64,000 nucleotides of DNA from Plantago major (taxonomy: Eukaryota > Streptophyta > Magnoliopsida > Lamiales > Plantaginaceae): NCBI GenBank assembly GCA_026545765.1, contig CM048842.1, positions 73,544,871 through 73,608,870 of the forward strand. Reading direction: 5' to 3'. This document shows, piece by piece, positions 46,867 to 57,023 of this stretch (the first letter of the stretch is position 1; every line of letters begins with the position of its first letter). The notes beneath the pieces were generated by a model that saw only the letters and a list, made by a program, of their open reading frames with translations, was not told where the DNA came from and searched no databases. The position numbers were made by a program, and so were the translations under genes.

Positions 46867-49449
46867 GACCTCGGAGGTTTCTTCGCCCCCTTCGAACCCA
46901 TAACCTTGCCCTTATCGGGGTTGGACATCGCCTAAGCCTCTTCACCCGCCGTAGCCCTTCGAGTTTCCTCCACTCGGAAGGTGGCCGCATTCCGAGGTCC
47001 TCCATCGGAAGCACAGTTGACGTCTTGATGATTTGGGCCCGAGTGTCCTCCTCCATCTCCTTCCGTTGAGCAGCGTTCTGCTTCTGCTTCAACTCACGCA
47101 TAGTAGACATGATGTATTCGAACAAAGAAATCTGAGAATCCGAAGAACAAACAGTTAATACATAACAAATCTTTTTGCGAGACCAGACAAACAAGGCAAT
47201 AAGGCAACAACTGACTCGGATAAGACGACTACACGACCGAGTGAGGGAGAACTTACTCAAATCCTTCTACCCATCACAAAAGTTGGGCTCCGAAAACCCA
47301 GCTAGGTAGGGAAGAGGCTGGCAGATTAAGCTTCGAATGAAATGCTTCTCCGGGTCTTGATTCTTGTGGAGCGCTTGCATCCACAGTGGAATGTTCCGAG
47401 CCGGAGGCTTCCAATCCGGCAACCTACCTCGGAAAAACTTCTTTTCAACGCGCCACCTAACCTGCTCCGCCTCGAACTGACCATGCTTTAGAGCGGGACG
47501 GACGAAGATATACCGCTTCCACCAACTGATCCCCAAAGAAGAAAGAGGATCCACAAAAAAAGTATATGCTTGGTGACATACCAGCGTATAAAAAAGTTCA
47601 TTCCTATTACTCAAATTTACACTAAACAATTTCCGAAAATTGTCAAAAGTCACCGGGATGCCCTTGTATTTACACATTACCCCCGAAGCACATCAGGTTT
47701 CCGAGGGAGTTGGGAATGATCTGGTGCGGACTCAATCCCATATCATTTAAGATATCCATCAACTTGGACGCTACGGGCAAACGCCATCCACAGTGCAAAC
47801 TCTCATGCACGCACATGTACCCGGGAGGCAGATTGAAGAAAGCGTGCGACTCATCCGGAATGAGAATCTCCACGGACTCCGGAATCTCATACCTCCTCCA
47901 AAGCTCCCCCACCTCTCGGACGTCACAATAGACGGGCACGTTGGCAATGAACAATCCTCATTCAGCTCGCCACCCGGGTCAGGATGAGTAACCGAGGAAA
48001 CTTTACCCGGAACACATCTTCACCTTTCTTACTGCCCTCAGGCAGCTCATCTTTAGTCATACGGTGACTCGCACCCGCTGGTCCAGTTGACTCCCTCCGG
48101 AATACATGAGCAGAAATCATCTCTTCCTCTTCCTCATCCTCAGAACCGACATTATCAGGCCGACCCTCCTCATCAACTTGTTCATCCCCGGACGACGAAC
48201 TCAACTCCACTACCGTCCGAAGGGGGGCAGTAGTCTGAACCCGATCTTCAACACCCTCTTCAAACATGCCCAGCTCGGGCGGTGCCTCAGAGGTATCATG
48301 CACTTCCTCAATATTAGGCTCCTGTGGATCCGGAATGAATGGCACTCGGTTAGGGTTAGTCCTAAAGCTATAGCCTAAGTTGCGTATAAGAGATTGAATC
48401 TCTACCGGGAGTTCGGGCTCCTTCACAGCACGGCGCGGACGGAGACCCCCTATGGTTCGAGAGGTCATCTATTGGACAGCACCAGCACCCTGCACAGTAG
48501 AGACTTCCGGGTAATCCTGATGCTTCGGAGATCCTGAACCCGGAACAATTAACCGAAGCAAAGAGCTTAGCTCGAGCTCTTCCCGGCTCGGATGAGGAGA
48601 ACGACCCAGCTCTTCCAGATCCTCCGCACCACCGATGCCAATCTCCTCAGAGCTCTCTAGCAAGGACAATGCATCAGAAGCATATCCTTCAGCTTCAGAT
48701 CGCTTTTGACTATCACTCTCGGACATCTTAGGGAAAGAAGAGGCAGTTTTATGAGTTTTTAAGATTGCAGTCTGAGAGGCCATTTACGTAGATTAATATT
48801 AGATAATCTATGAGCGGATGAGCATGAACGACTCAGAACGAGTACGCTTACCTCAGAGTTAGTATAAAGTCAGTACGGTGTTAAACCTAGCTAGCTACTC
48901 AACACATCCGAAGCAAACCATGTTACAAACTACTTATAGCCAACTATGGAGTAAAGCAAACGCACATACATCCGAACATACAACATTGACAATGAATATG
49001 GAATGCACAGAAAACATGGAAGTAAAGAAAGAAAACAAGCAAACTTACTTGCACTCGGATTCTTAGATTGAAGGCAGCTGACTTGACGTGGATAACCCGC
49101 TACGAACTTCTTCTTACTCGCTTAGGATTGCTTCAACTTTCTTTGGACGTACTCAAATTCAAAAAATCCTCTCTCTAGAAGTGTGAAAGTGACATCGGTA
49201 AAAGCCCCTATTTATAGAGGGTTAAATCTGGAAGCCCAACTGTCGCCATTTTTCGGGATTAAATCTTAGTCGTAGATCAAAATTCATCCAACGGCGTAGT
49301 ACAACAATATCAAGTGAAATGATGCATTGGTACAAAAAATTTACCTTACGATGACAAAAACACATACAACAAACTCCACCACTCTGGGGAGAAGAACACC
49401 ACTCGACCTTCGGATGGCCGATCCCTCTTCTGTCTCGGATATCTCTCCT

Positions 49450-49735
49450 TTTTACAAGGAAGGATGATTTCCCTCACCATCACACAGACCCTCGTCCGCC
49501 CGGATGTCCCTCTTCGGACCATCCCAATCATGTTGATAAAAACCCTTTTTACAAAGAAAGATGATTTCCCTCACCATCACACGGACCCTCGTCTGTCCGG
49601 ATGTCCCTCTTCGGACCATCCCAATCATGTTGATAAAAACCCTTTTTACAAAGAAGGATGATTCAACTCACCATCACACGGACCCTCGTCCGATTGGATA
49701 TCCCCCTTCGGATCATCCCTTCACCCACAAAAGGT
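49450..49735. repeat. 97-bp tandem repeat, about three units
   Basis: Units beginning near CTTTTTACAA (about 49449, 49546 and 49643) share ATGATT, CTCACCATCACAC, GACCCTCGTC and TTCGGACCATCCC words. The first two are nearly identical; the third is diverged and incomplete. Confidence 0.9.
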
Positions 49736-49848
49736 ACAACTCCGGCGTTCTCTGTCTACACTTGATCTCGCTTACAAATACCCCTTTTTTCTTCAATTTT
49801 GTTGCACTCCGAGCCTCCTTCCTCGGACTGCAACAAATGAAAGAAAAC

Positions 49849-49871
49849 GGGGGGTGGGGGGGGGGGTGGGG
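49849..49871 (+). repeat. G-rich tract with quadruplex potential
   Basis: Three long G runs separated by single T, preceded by GAAAGAAAAC and followed by AAGAGAGA. It is purine-rich enough to be a second polypurine tract about 160 bp before the 3' LTR. Confidence 0.6.
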
Positions 49872-50028
49872 AAGAGAGATTAAGTTAAGGACTACAAGAA
49901 GCACGGATTACACCTTTTTTCTGCTCATGAGGGACGGATTGAACCGACAAACAAACTGTCCTCTCCACTTATTAACCATAGTTCCACAACTATCTGCTAC
50001 TAAGATACTTGGAAACTAGGGGGACATA

Positions 50029-50904
50029 TGTTGATACGAAAATATGTCCAATCCATCATAGACACCTTTGGAACGAATCCTAAGGCGTCCCAAGTTGTTT
50101 ACAAGTCCGGAACCTTACAGTCCGACCCAAAGCCCCCGCAGGTCCGACTCACCCGGGTAGAAAGGTTTAGGACCCTGAGAGTAGTAGGTCCGACCCTGAC
50201 AATGGTCCGTAACCAGAGGGTCCGACCCGGACACTCGTCCGAACTCAACACAACAACCTCACAAGCAACCAAGTGAACTGGCACTAGAGAGTAAGGAGGT
50301 CCAAACCACAAGGTCCGAATGAAAGGTACTTTACAGACAGAAGAGTATCTTGTGGGCAACCCAGTACGGTCCGGACCAATCGTCCGGACCCGCCTCTTCG
50401 GACCTTGACCCGTAGCAGACTGCATCAAAGCCTTTAATACTCTCACATTAATGACTAAACTGCCCCTGAAAGCCCACAGTGGAATGGGGTAAGTGTCATT
50501 AATGGGCGATGGGCCTATTGAAGCCTTGGTGACTCGATCCAGGCCTTACACTTGGCACGATCTGGTGAAACCCTCCCATTTTGGGAGAAATCTATATATA
50601 TGGCACACATTCCCATAATAAGGGTAAGCCATAATCGTTTCTCATTCCCAATTCCTATACCGGGTTGATCCTCACTCTCTCGCAAGTAAAGTCTCCTTCT
50701 GGTTTGACATCACGCAAACCGGGTATAAACTTCTAACCCCCCCTCCAAGCTACTTGTGCATGTCCTCACGTGTCGCCTCTTATCATTACGACGGTTCTTA
50801 TGGGCTTCTACTCTTTGGTCTTTACAAGCAAGGTGGTCTAGGTACTTAGTGTGAAGGAGAACAAGGGAAATTCATTAAGTGTTCGGGGGATTTCGCCCTC
50901 GACA
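50029..50904 (+). repeat. 3' LTR of element B
   Basis: 876 bp, TGTTGATACG...CCTCGACA, colinear with the 5' LTR, with a 7-C run. It is followed by TGCAT, the second copy of the target duplication. Confidence 0.93.
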
Positions 50905-50909
50905 TGCAT

Positions 50910-52203
50910 ATATGAGTGATGTGCTCAAATTAATACTTAGAAAACCAAGTAGTAAGCAGTTGTTGTAGACAAACAAAGCTAAACCACATAGTCGTTCGCT
51001 AAGGAATTAATTAAGCGTCGTAGCAGTGAGAGTAAACATATACTTACGAGTAACAATTTGATTGGTGGTTTGGTTGTACTTCTAACTAATTTAACTAAAG
51101 CAAAGATTACGATTAACAATGAGAGAAAGATGAATACAGTAGCAAGATCCAATTATGCTAATTCGAACTAGGTATAACACTCATATTTGTCACGCGGTCG
51201 TTGTACAGCAAATCAATCAATTCGATTCAACCAATTGTTCTTAGAAAATATTATACTGGAGAAATCGTGATTCGTCAATTCACGATCCTTAAACATGAAC
51301 AATTTAGAGAATTTAATACGGACTTATCGAATTGAAGGTTTTTACGAAGATTTTATACGAGACTAACCTATATGAGTGATTTGATAAACCCTAGAACGAA
51401 TATGCATAATCTTCACATACTACTGTATTCAAAGGTGTTTAGCTACTCATACTTGATGATTGCATACAGATATTAATGGTAAAAATCATATGAAACATAG
51501 ATTATAAACTCACACGCAATAACTTACAATTCAATCGATAAGATAAAGAACGAATCGTAGAGAACAAAGCAATGGGGAAATCAATACCAATAATCTTGAT
51601 GAATAAATTCAATGAATAACCAAGCTCCAAAGATGTCTCAATTTTAATGTGTGTATCTCTAGAGCTTTTTTTTCTCAAAACTAGGTTAAAAGAAGTATGA
51701 AAGAAAAGAATAAAAATTCTAATCTAATAAGGAAAACGAAACTGATTCTGCGTCTCTCGCCGCGGCGAGCATCTTTCTTCAAAACAGGGGAGCCAATTGC
51801 AAAATCTCGCCGCGGCGAGCCTTCTTTATTGCAATATATATATCCTTCGCATAATCTCGCCGCGGCGAGCAAGATTCTCCGCCGCGGCGAGCTTCAATCT
51901 TCAAATTAGAGGCTCCATTCACGAAATCTCGCCGCGGCGGACCAATTCCTTCGCCGTGGTGAGCCTTCTTTCAATTTCCAGTTGCAAGCTCATATAATCT
52001 CGCCGTGGCGGACTGAATTCCTCGCCACGGTGAGCCATGCTAAACAGCTTGTTCTCATTCGGCTGAAAAGACATCGATTTCTACAAAATATAAACAAAAC
52101 ACCGAAGCGTAAAAACGAAATAAAAAGACTACAAAACTAAAGACAAAGACTCACAAAGACCGCTAAAAAGGACCAAATGAGACGTTAGAATATTGTCTCA
52201 TCA
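50910..52203 (-). repeat. Athila 3' LTR with GC-rich palindromes
   Basis: On the minus strand, TGATGAGACAATATTC starts at 52203, directly after GGTTTGGGGATTTT, a typical Athila LTR start behind a G-rich tract. The LTR holds eight CTCGCCGCGGCGAG-like palindromes between 51756 and 52034. The low-coordinate end is not fixed, because it runs up to the element B target site. Confidence 0.65.
51756..52034. repeat. Cluster of eight CTCGCCGCGGCGAG palindromes
   Basis: Perfect 14-bp palindromes lie at 51756-51769, 51806-51819 and 51856-51869. Diverged copies lie at about 51877, 51928, 51950, 51998 and 52021 (e.g. TCGCCGTGGTGAG, CTCGCCACGGTGAG). They sit in otherwise AT-rich DNA at irregular 20-50 bp spacings. 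The changes in diverged copies are mostly C to T or G to A. Confidence 0.9.
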
Positions 52204-53544
52204 AAATCCCCAAACCGAACCTTTGCTCGTCCCCGAGCAAACAAATAAATTAAAGACAACTAGACTTAGACTACGACACACCAACGAGTCAATCTTCCAA
52301 ATGACCGAACTCTACTATTGTAAGCGTTAAATTCACAAGATGCAAAAGGTTTGCACTCAACTGGCGTCGACAGAAATAGTGCACAAAAAATCCTGCAAGA
52401 GAGTTTTACAAATAAATAACACTTAAGTCTAACTCTCCAATCCCTCGTAAGGAAATCCTACACTATTCTCTCTCACACTCTGGAAGTGTCCAGTGGGTTA
52501 AACACTCAAGAACAATAAGAGAAAAGGAAGGTGACTCTCGTCACAAAGGTGCCTCAAATACCTCATGCAATGTACCCAATTAGTTAAGTCAGAAGGGACT
52601 TTTTTTCCTTGCGTATAGCAGCTTGCCAAGACATACAATCAACTTCCATAAACTAAATATTTGCATCAAATGAATTAAATTCTAATCAATTTGGCCACTA
52701 TGGACTCTTTTAGTCTCACTTTTTTGGTGGTGTCTGTTTTATCGAAGTCCGCACTTTTGTGCGTGTTAGTTTGGAGTACGTGCCATCAACCCTCACGGAC
52801 ATATGGCTTTTTAGGACCACGCCGGTATATATGTAGTATTTCAAACACGCCCAACATGACTACGGTGATGACATGCACCATAGATACACTCCGAGACAAT
52901 TCAACTAATCAAGGGGAATACATATTACAAGATTTGAACAATAACATCATCACGCAGTAGATTTCTTCTCCCCAAACCGATTATTCACAATGCACTGGCT
53001 TTCGACAAAATGAAACATGCAGAGCAAGCCGTTCGTCATACTTAACTTAACTGAGTACACATGAGAATGAAAAGGCGCAAACAAGAGAGTTTGCACTTCC
53101 CGAAAGGATCACACAAGCACCGGTACAATATTTTTTCATCGGCTTAAAGTTTCTCACTGGCTTTTTGGACTAAAGAGTTAAACAAACTTGCTATTTACAG
53201 GAAAAATAAACTTACGAGATCTTAAGTTCACTACACTATCTAAGCTGGGAATCGTGCAAAACGTAAGCAACAAGCAGATTTAACAATCACAATAGAAGTT
53301 TTCGTAACTTGGAAGAACGACTCACGAAAGACTCTAGAGAAGGAAAGAAAAATCACCAAAACAAACAGAAAGTAAAGGACAAAAGACTCTAGAGACTCAG
53401 AAAATAGAGAAAACGCAGACAAGACACTAGAGAGCACATTCCCCCTCCCCAAACCTAAACTCAAGCATGTCCTCAAGCGCAGAGTAAAAAAAAAAGAAAA
53501 AGAATGGGGTCAACAGTGACTTGCCTGTGATGTACAGTTTAGAG
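52204..53544 (-). other. Athila non-coding region between integrase and 3' LTR
   Basis: Read on the minus strand it ends with GCTCGGGGACGAGCAAAGG, GGTTTGGGG, a stretch commonly found just before Athila 3' LTRs. No env-like frame is present. The frame at 52691-52960 on the plus strand has no domain signature. Confidence 0.6.
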
Positions 53545-54700
53545 TCATGTACTGGACTCGGAGAGTTCGACCACCTCTTCCAGTCGCTCAATGTACCCAT
53601 GAAAGTATGGTTTAACTCGCTGCCCATTGACCTTGAAGGTGGAACCGTTAGCGGAATTCAAGAGTTCGACAGCACCATGCGGTGCCACATGAATTATCGT
53701 GTACGGTCCATCCCAACGCGAATGCAATTTTCCTGGAAACAGTTTAAGAGAGAGTTAAAAACTAAAACTTTCATACCTGGGTGCAAGTCCTTGCGGATTA
53801 TCCCCTTGTCATGATACTCTTTTGTCTTCTGCTTGTAAATCTTTGCATTCTCAAAGGCAAGGTGGCGGAGTTCTTCCAGTTCGGAGATTTGCAGCAATCA
53901 TTCCTCCCCAGCTACCTGCATATCGAGATTTAGCTCCTTGGTGGCCCATGCCGCTTTGTGCTCCAACTCCACGGGAAGATGACAAGCTTTGCCATAAACC
54001 AATCGGTAGGGGGTTGTACCAATAACAGTCTTGTAACAGGTTTTGTAAGCCCACAGTGCATCATCTAGCTTGGTTGACCAATCCTTACGATTTGGTTTTA
54101 CGACCCTTGTGAGAATGCTCTTGATTTGCCTATTGCTGACTTCCACTTGACCAGAAGTTTGTGGGTGGTATGCATTTGCGACACGGTGTTGCACTCCATA
54201 CTTCATAAGAAGTTTTGCAAATGAACGGTTAATAAAGTGAGATCCGCCATTGCTAATGATTGCTCTGGGTGTACCAAACCTGCTGAAAATATTCTTGGAC
54301 AAGAAAGAGAGCACAACTTTGGAATCGTTAGTTCTGCTGGCCATAGCCTCCACCCACTTAGTCACATAGTCCACCGCAACAAGAATATATTCATTACCAT
54401 TACTTTTGGAAAAGGGTCCCATAAAGTCAATACCCCACACATCAAAGGATTCTACCACAAGATTGCTGGTCAAAGGCATCTCATTACGCTTGCTAATGTT
54501 ACCACTACGCTGACATGCATCACAACTAGCACAAAACTTATGAGCATCTTTAAACAGAGAGGGCCAAAAGAAACCTGATTGAAGAACCTTCAGGGCGGTT
54601 TTCTTCCCGCTGTAGTGCCCTCCACACTGCATGGTATGACAAAAGGTGAGAACACTGCCTACCTCACTCTCTGGAATGCAGCGCCGTAGGATGCCATCAG
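53545..54700 (-). pseudogene. Athila integrase
   Basis: The zinc-binding part has [20 protein letters not shown] and [20 protein letters not shown]. The core has [20 protein letters not shown] and [35 protein letters not shown] follows, where the second DDE Asp is Asn (codon AAT), then [20 protein letters not shown] with the Glu. TGA at 53898-53900 and a later frameshift cut the C-terminal domain (SRWDGPYTIIHVAPHGAVEL). The altered catalytic residue alone should inactivate it. Confidence 0.88.
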
Positions 54701-55984
54701 CTCCCTCCTTGAAAAGGTGGGGGTCATCCCAAAATTAGCCATTGGTTCGGCGCGCAAAGTTCCTTCTTTCATGTTAGCGGGGAAAACACCTGCAACAAGA
54801 AAATTCACAATATCTGCAAACCAAGGCTCTAAGCCAACAAAGAATAGATGCTCATCAGGTTTTGTCATCGGGAATAGATGGAGAAGGGGAGATTGTCTTA
54901 GGATCAAGCCTAGATAAATGGTCAACAACAAGATTATCTGTACCACACTTATCAACTATTTCTCAATTGAACTCCTGTAACATCAAAACCCACCGAATGA
55001 GGTGCGGCTTAGAATCACTCTTCGCCATGAGGTGGCGGATCGCAGCGTGATCCGTGTGGATGATCACTTTGAACCCTTTCAGATACGAATGGAATTTATC
55101 CAATGCGAAAAGAACAGCTAGGAATTCTTTCTCAGTTGTGGTGTAGTTAACCTGTGCAGGGTTAAGTGTCTTGCTGGCATAGTAAATCACATGAAAATGT
55201 CCATTTATCCTTTGTCCTAAAACAACACCTAAAGCGAAATCAGAAGCATCGCACATAATCTCAAAGGGTAAGGACCAGTTAGGGGCAACAACAATGGGAG
55301 CAGAAACAAGTTGCTCTTTCAAGATGTTAAAGGCCTGCATGCATTCATCATTGAAAACAAAAGGCACATCTTTCATAAGCAAGTTGCTCAAACACTTAGC
55401 AATTTTCGAAAAATCCTTAATGAATCTCCTATGAAAACCAACATGCCCAAGAAAAGATTGCGGCTCTTTCACACAAGTGGGAGGGGGAAGTTTAACAATC
55501 ACATCAAGCTTTGCTCTATCAACTTCTATCCCACGTTTTGAGACTACATGCCCTAAGACAATTCTTTCTCTAATCATAAAGTGACTTTTTTCCCAGCTAA
55601 GAGTTAAATTACACTCAATGCAGCGTTTAAGCACTTTATCAAGTTTATGCAAGCAATCAGCAAAAGAATCTCCAAAAAGAGAGAAGTCATCCATGAAGAC
55701 CTCTATAAAATCCTGCACCATGTCAGAAAATATAGAAAGCATGCATCTTTGAAAAGTAGCAGGAGCGTTGCAGAGTCCGAAAGTCATTCTGCGATAGGCA
55801 AAAGTCCCATAGGGACAAGTAAATGTCGTCTTCTCCTGATCCTCCTGAGCAATGGGTATTTGGTAGAAACCTAAAAGACCATCCAAAAAACAATAGAACT
55901 TTCGCCCAACAAGGCGGTTAAGCATCTCATCAATGAATGGCAGAGGGAAGTGGTCTTTCTTAGTGGCTGCGTTTAGTTTCCTAT
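54701..55984 (-). pseudogene. Athila reverse transcriptase (3' part) and RNase H
   Basis: It begins at the element C junction inside the [21 protein letters not shown] block. It continues with FCFLDG-like [18 protein letters not shown], the catalytic [27 protein letters not shown] and [19 protein letters not shown]. RNase H has [28 protein letters not shown] and [12 protein letters not shown], so its Asp/Glu/Asp set is intact. A stop at about 54960 and frameshifts follow in the RNase H-integrase spacer, where ADHLSRL-like VVDHLSRLDP and PWFADIVNFLVAG are recognisable. Confidence 0.9.
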
Positions 55985-56969
55985 TGTTGATACGGACATG
56001 TGTCCAATCCGTTAAGGGGGCCATAGAGCGTGTCCTAGAGCGCATCAAGGCTGAGATAGCCAATCCAGTACTAGTCCGACCTAAAGGAAACCATTCCAGG
56101 TCAACTAGTACTTACAAGTCAACACACCTTCTCAGCTGAGTCCGACGAAGCTAGGTGTATGACTTCCGAACCTGACAAAAGGTCGCATGGTCCTACCAAG
56201 CACCACAAACTGTCAGTCCTAGGATGCCAAACAGATCGGACGAGAGAATTTCGGATGCCACCATCTCAATAAGACCAAACGTACATAACAGAACCATTGA
56301 GATACTTCCGTGGAACTCTAGGCTCGGACGCCGTGAGTTACTTAAGGATAGATCAACTAAGCAGACGGATCTATCCGAAGGACTTACACGGACCCAACGA
56401 GCGGAACAGTACTCTCAGAGGGATACACTTGACATCCGAAGGACTTACACGGATCTATCCGAAGGACTTACACGGATCTATCCGAAGGACTTACAAGGTC
56501 CAAACTACCCTCCCAGGCCCAGTAATTAGTACTGGATTACTGTTCACTATTGGACCATGGGCCAAAGGTAGCATTGGTGTCCAAATCTGAAGCATACACT
56601 TGGCATCATCTTGTGAGTCGCCTCATAAGCATTGATAACTATAAATATAGCCCAAGGTCCAAGACCTTAGGGTAAGTCACAATCGTAAGTGACAATCTCC
56701 AAGTCATAAACATTATTGATACCATAACCTTCCTCATAAATATTACATTGAGAGCTACCAACTCTCTCTTGAGTAAAGTCTCTTACCGGATTGACATATG
56801 AAATCCGGGTAACCCTTTCTAACCCCCCCCCCCCCCCCCCCCCACTTAGTCCTTTCAGGTACTCTTGCACAGGCGGATACTGCTTCGGACTTCAAGTAGG
56901 AGGCGGGTCCTAGACTAGGTTGCTTGTAATAGTTTAGTTAGTTAGTGTTCGAGGTTTCACCCCTCAACA
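55985..56969 (+). repeat. 5' LTR of element C
   Basis: 985 bp, TGTTGATACGGACATGTGTC...CCCCTCAACA. It contains 23-24-bp repeats of CCGAAGGACTTACACGGATC type (about 56375-56500), a TATAAATATAG box at about 56640 and a 21-C run (56823-56843). TTAGCGTCGTCTGTGGGA follows as a mutated primer-binding site. Confidence 0.9.
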
Positions 56970-57023
56970 TTTTAGCGTCGTCTGTGGGAACTTTACAAAA
57001 GGTTTTACGTTTGAGTTAGGCTG

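Larger units (their letters stand above)
41750..48783 (-). pseudogene. Antisense gene of element B (putative gypsy-type transposon domain), broken and split
   Basis: Read on the minus strand from 48783: an acidic Ser/Glu-rich N-terminus; an in-frame TAG at 48469-48471 immediately followed by ATG; an acidic middle to 47962; after a frameshift, SHAFFNLPPGYMCVHESLHC and DILNDMGLSPHQIIPN (47954-47670). After a one-base shift in a G run at about 47690 come CKYKGIPVTFDNFRKLFSV and the WWKRYIFVRP region (to 47267). A probable intron follows, then a basic segment (about 47140-46872). The coding DNA is then interrupted by an LTR element (42972-46866). It resumes with a Lys/Pro segment (42966 to about 42770) and a coiled-coil part (42655 to about 41960). 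The order matches plant proteins annotated as putative gypsy-type transposon (Transposase_28-like) and the antisense ORFs known in Tat elements. The function of these is unknown. Confidence 0.75.
48784..50028. other. Element B 3' untranslated region
   Basis: Upstream region of the antisense gene, and for the sense transcript the stretch before the 3' LTR. It contains a 97-bp tandem repeat, a 23-base G-rich tract and, just before the LTR, AAACTAGGGGGACATA as the likely polypurine tract. Confidence 0.6.
32606..50904 (+). mobile_element. Element B: complete 18.3-kb Tat-type Gypsy retrotransposon
   Basis: LTRs at 32606-33494 and 50029-50904 are closely similar and flanked by the target duplication TGCAT (32601-32605 and 50905-50909). 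Sense genes run gag, protease, RT, first RNase H, second (archaeal-like) RNase H, integrase (33546-39604). A 10.4-kb region follows with an antisense gene (41.75-48.78 kb) split by another LTR element. Dual RNase H and an antisense ORF between pol and the 3' LTR are known features of the Tat lineage. All pol frames carry stops, so it is defective. Removing the nested 3.9-kb element leaves about 14.4 kb. Confidence 0.93.
50910..55984 (-). mobile_element. Element D: Athila-lineage Gypsy retrotransposon, 3' half
   Basis: The minus strand carries RT, RNase H and integrase of Athila type, then a 1.3-kb non-coding stretch, then a polypurine tract and 3' LTR. Element C is inserted in RT at 55984/55985, so the RT N-terminus, protease and gag must lie beyond element C, outside this window. 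Element B is inserted at or near the far end of the LTR (TGCAT site). Confidence 0.85.

Noticed and set aside
50029-50904. A solo LTR
   Set aside because: The TGCAT duplication and colinearity with 32606-33494 show that it is the 3' LTR of element B.
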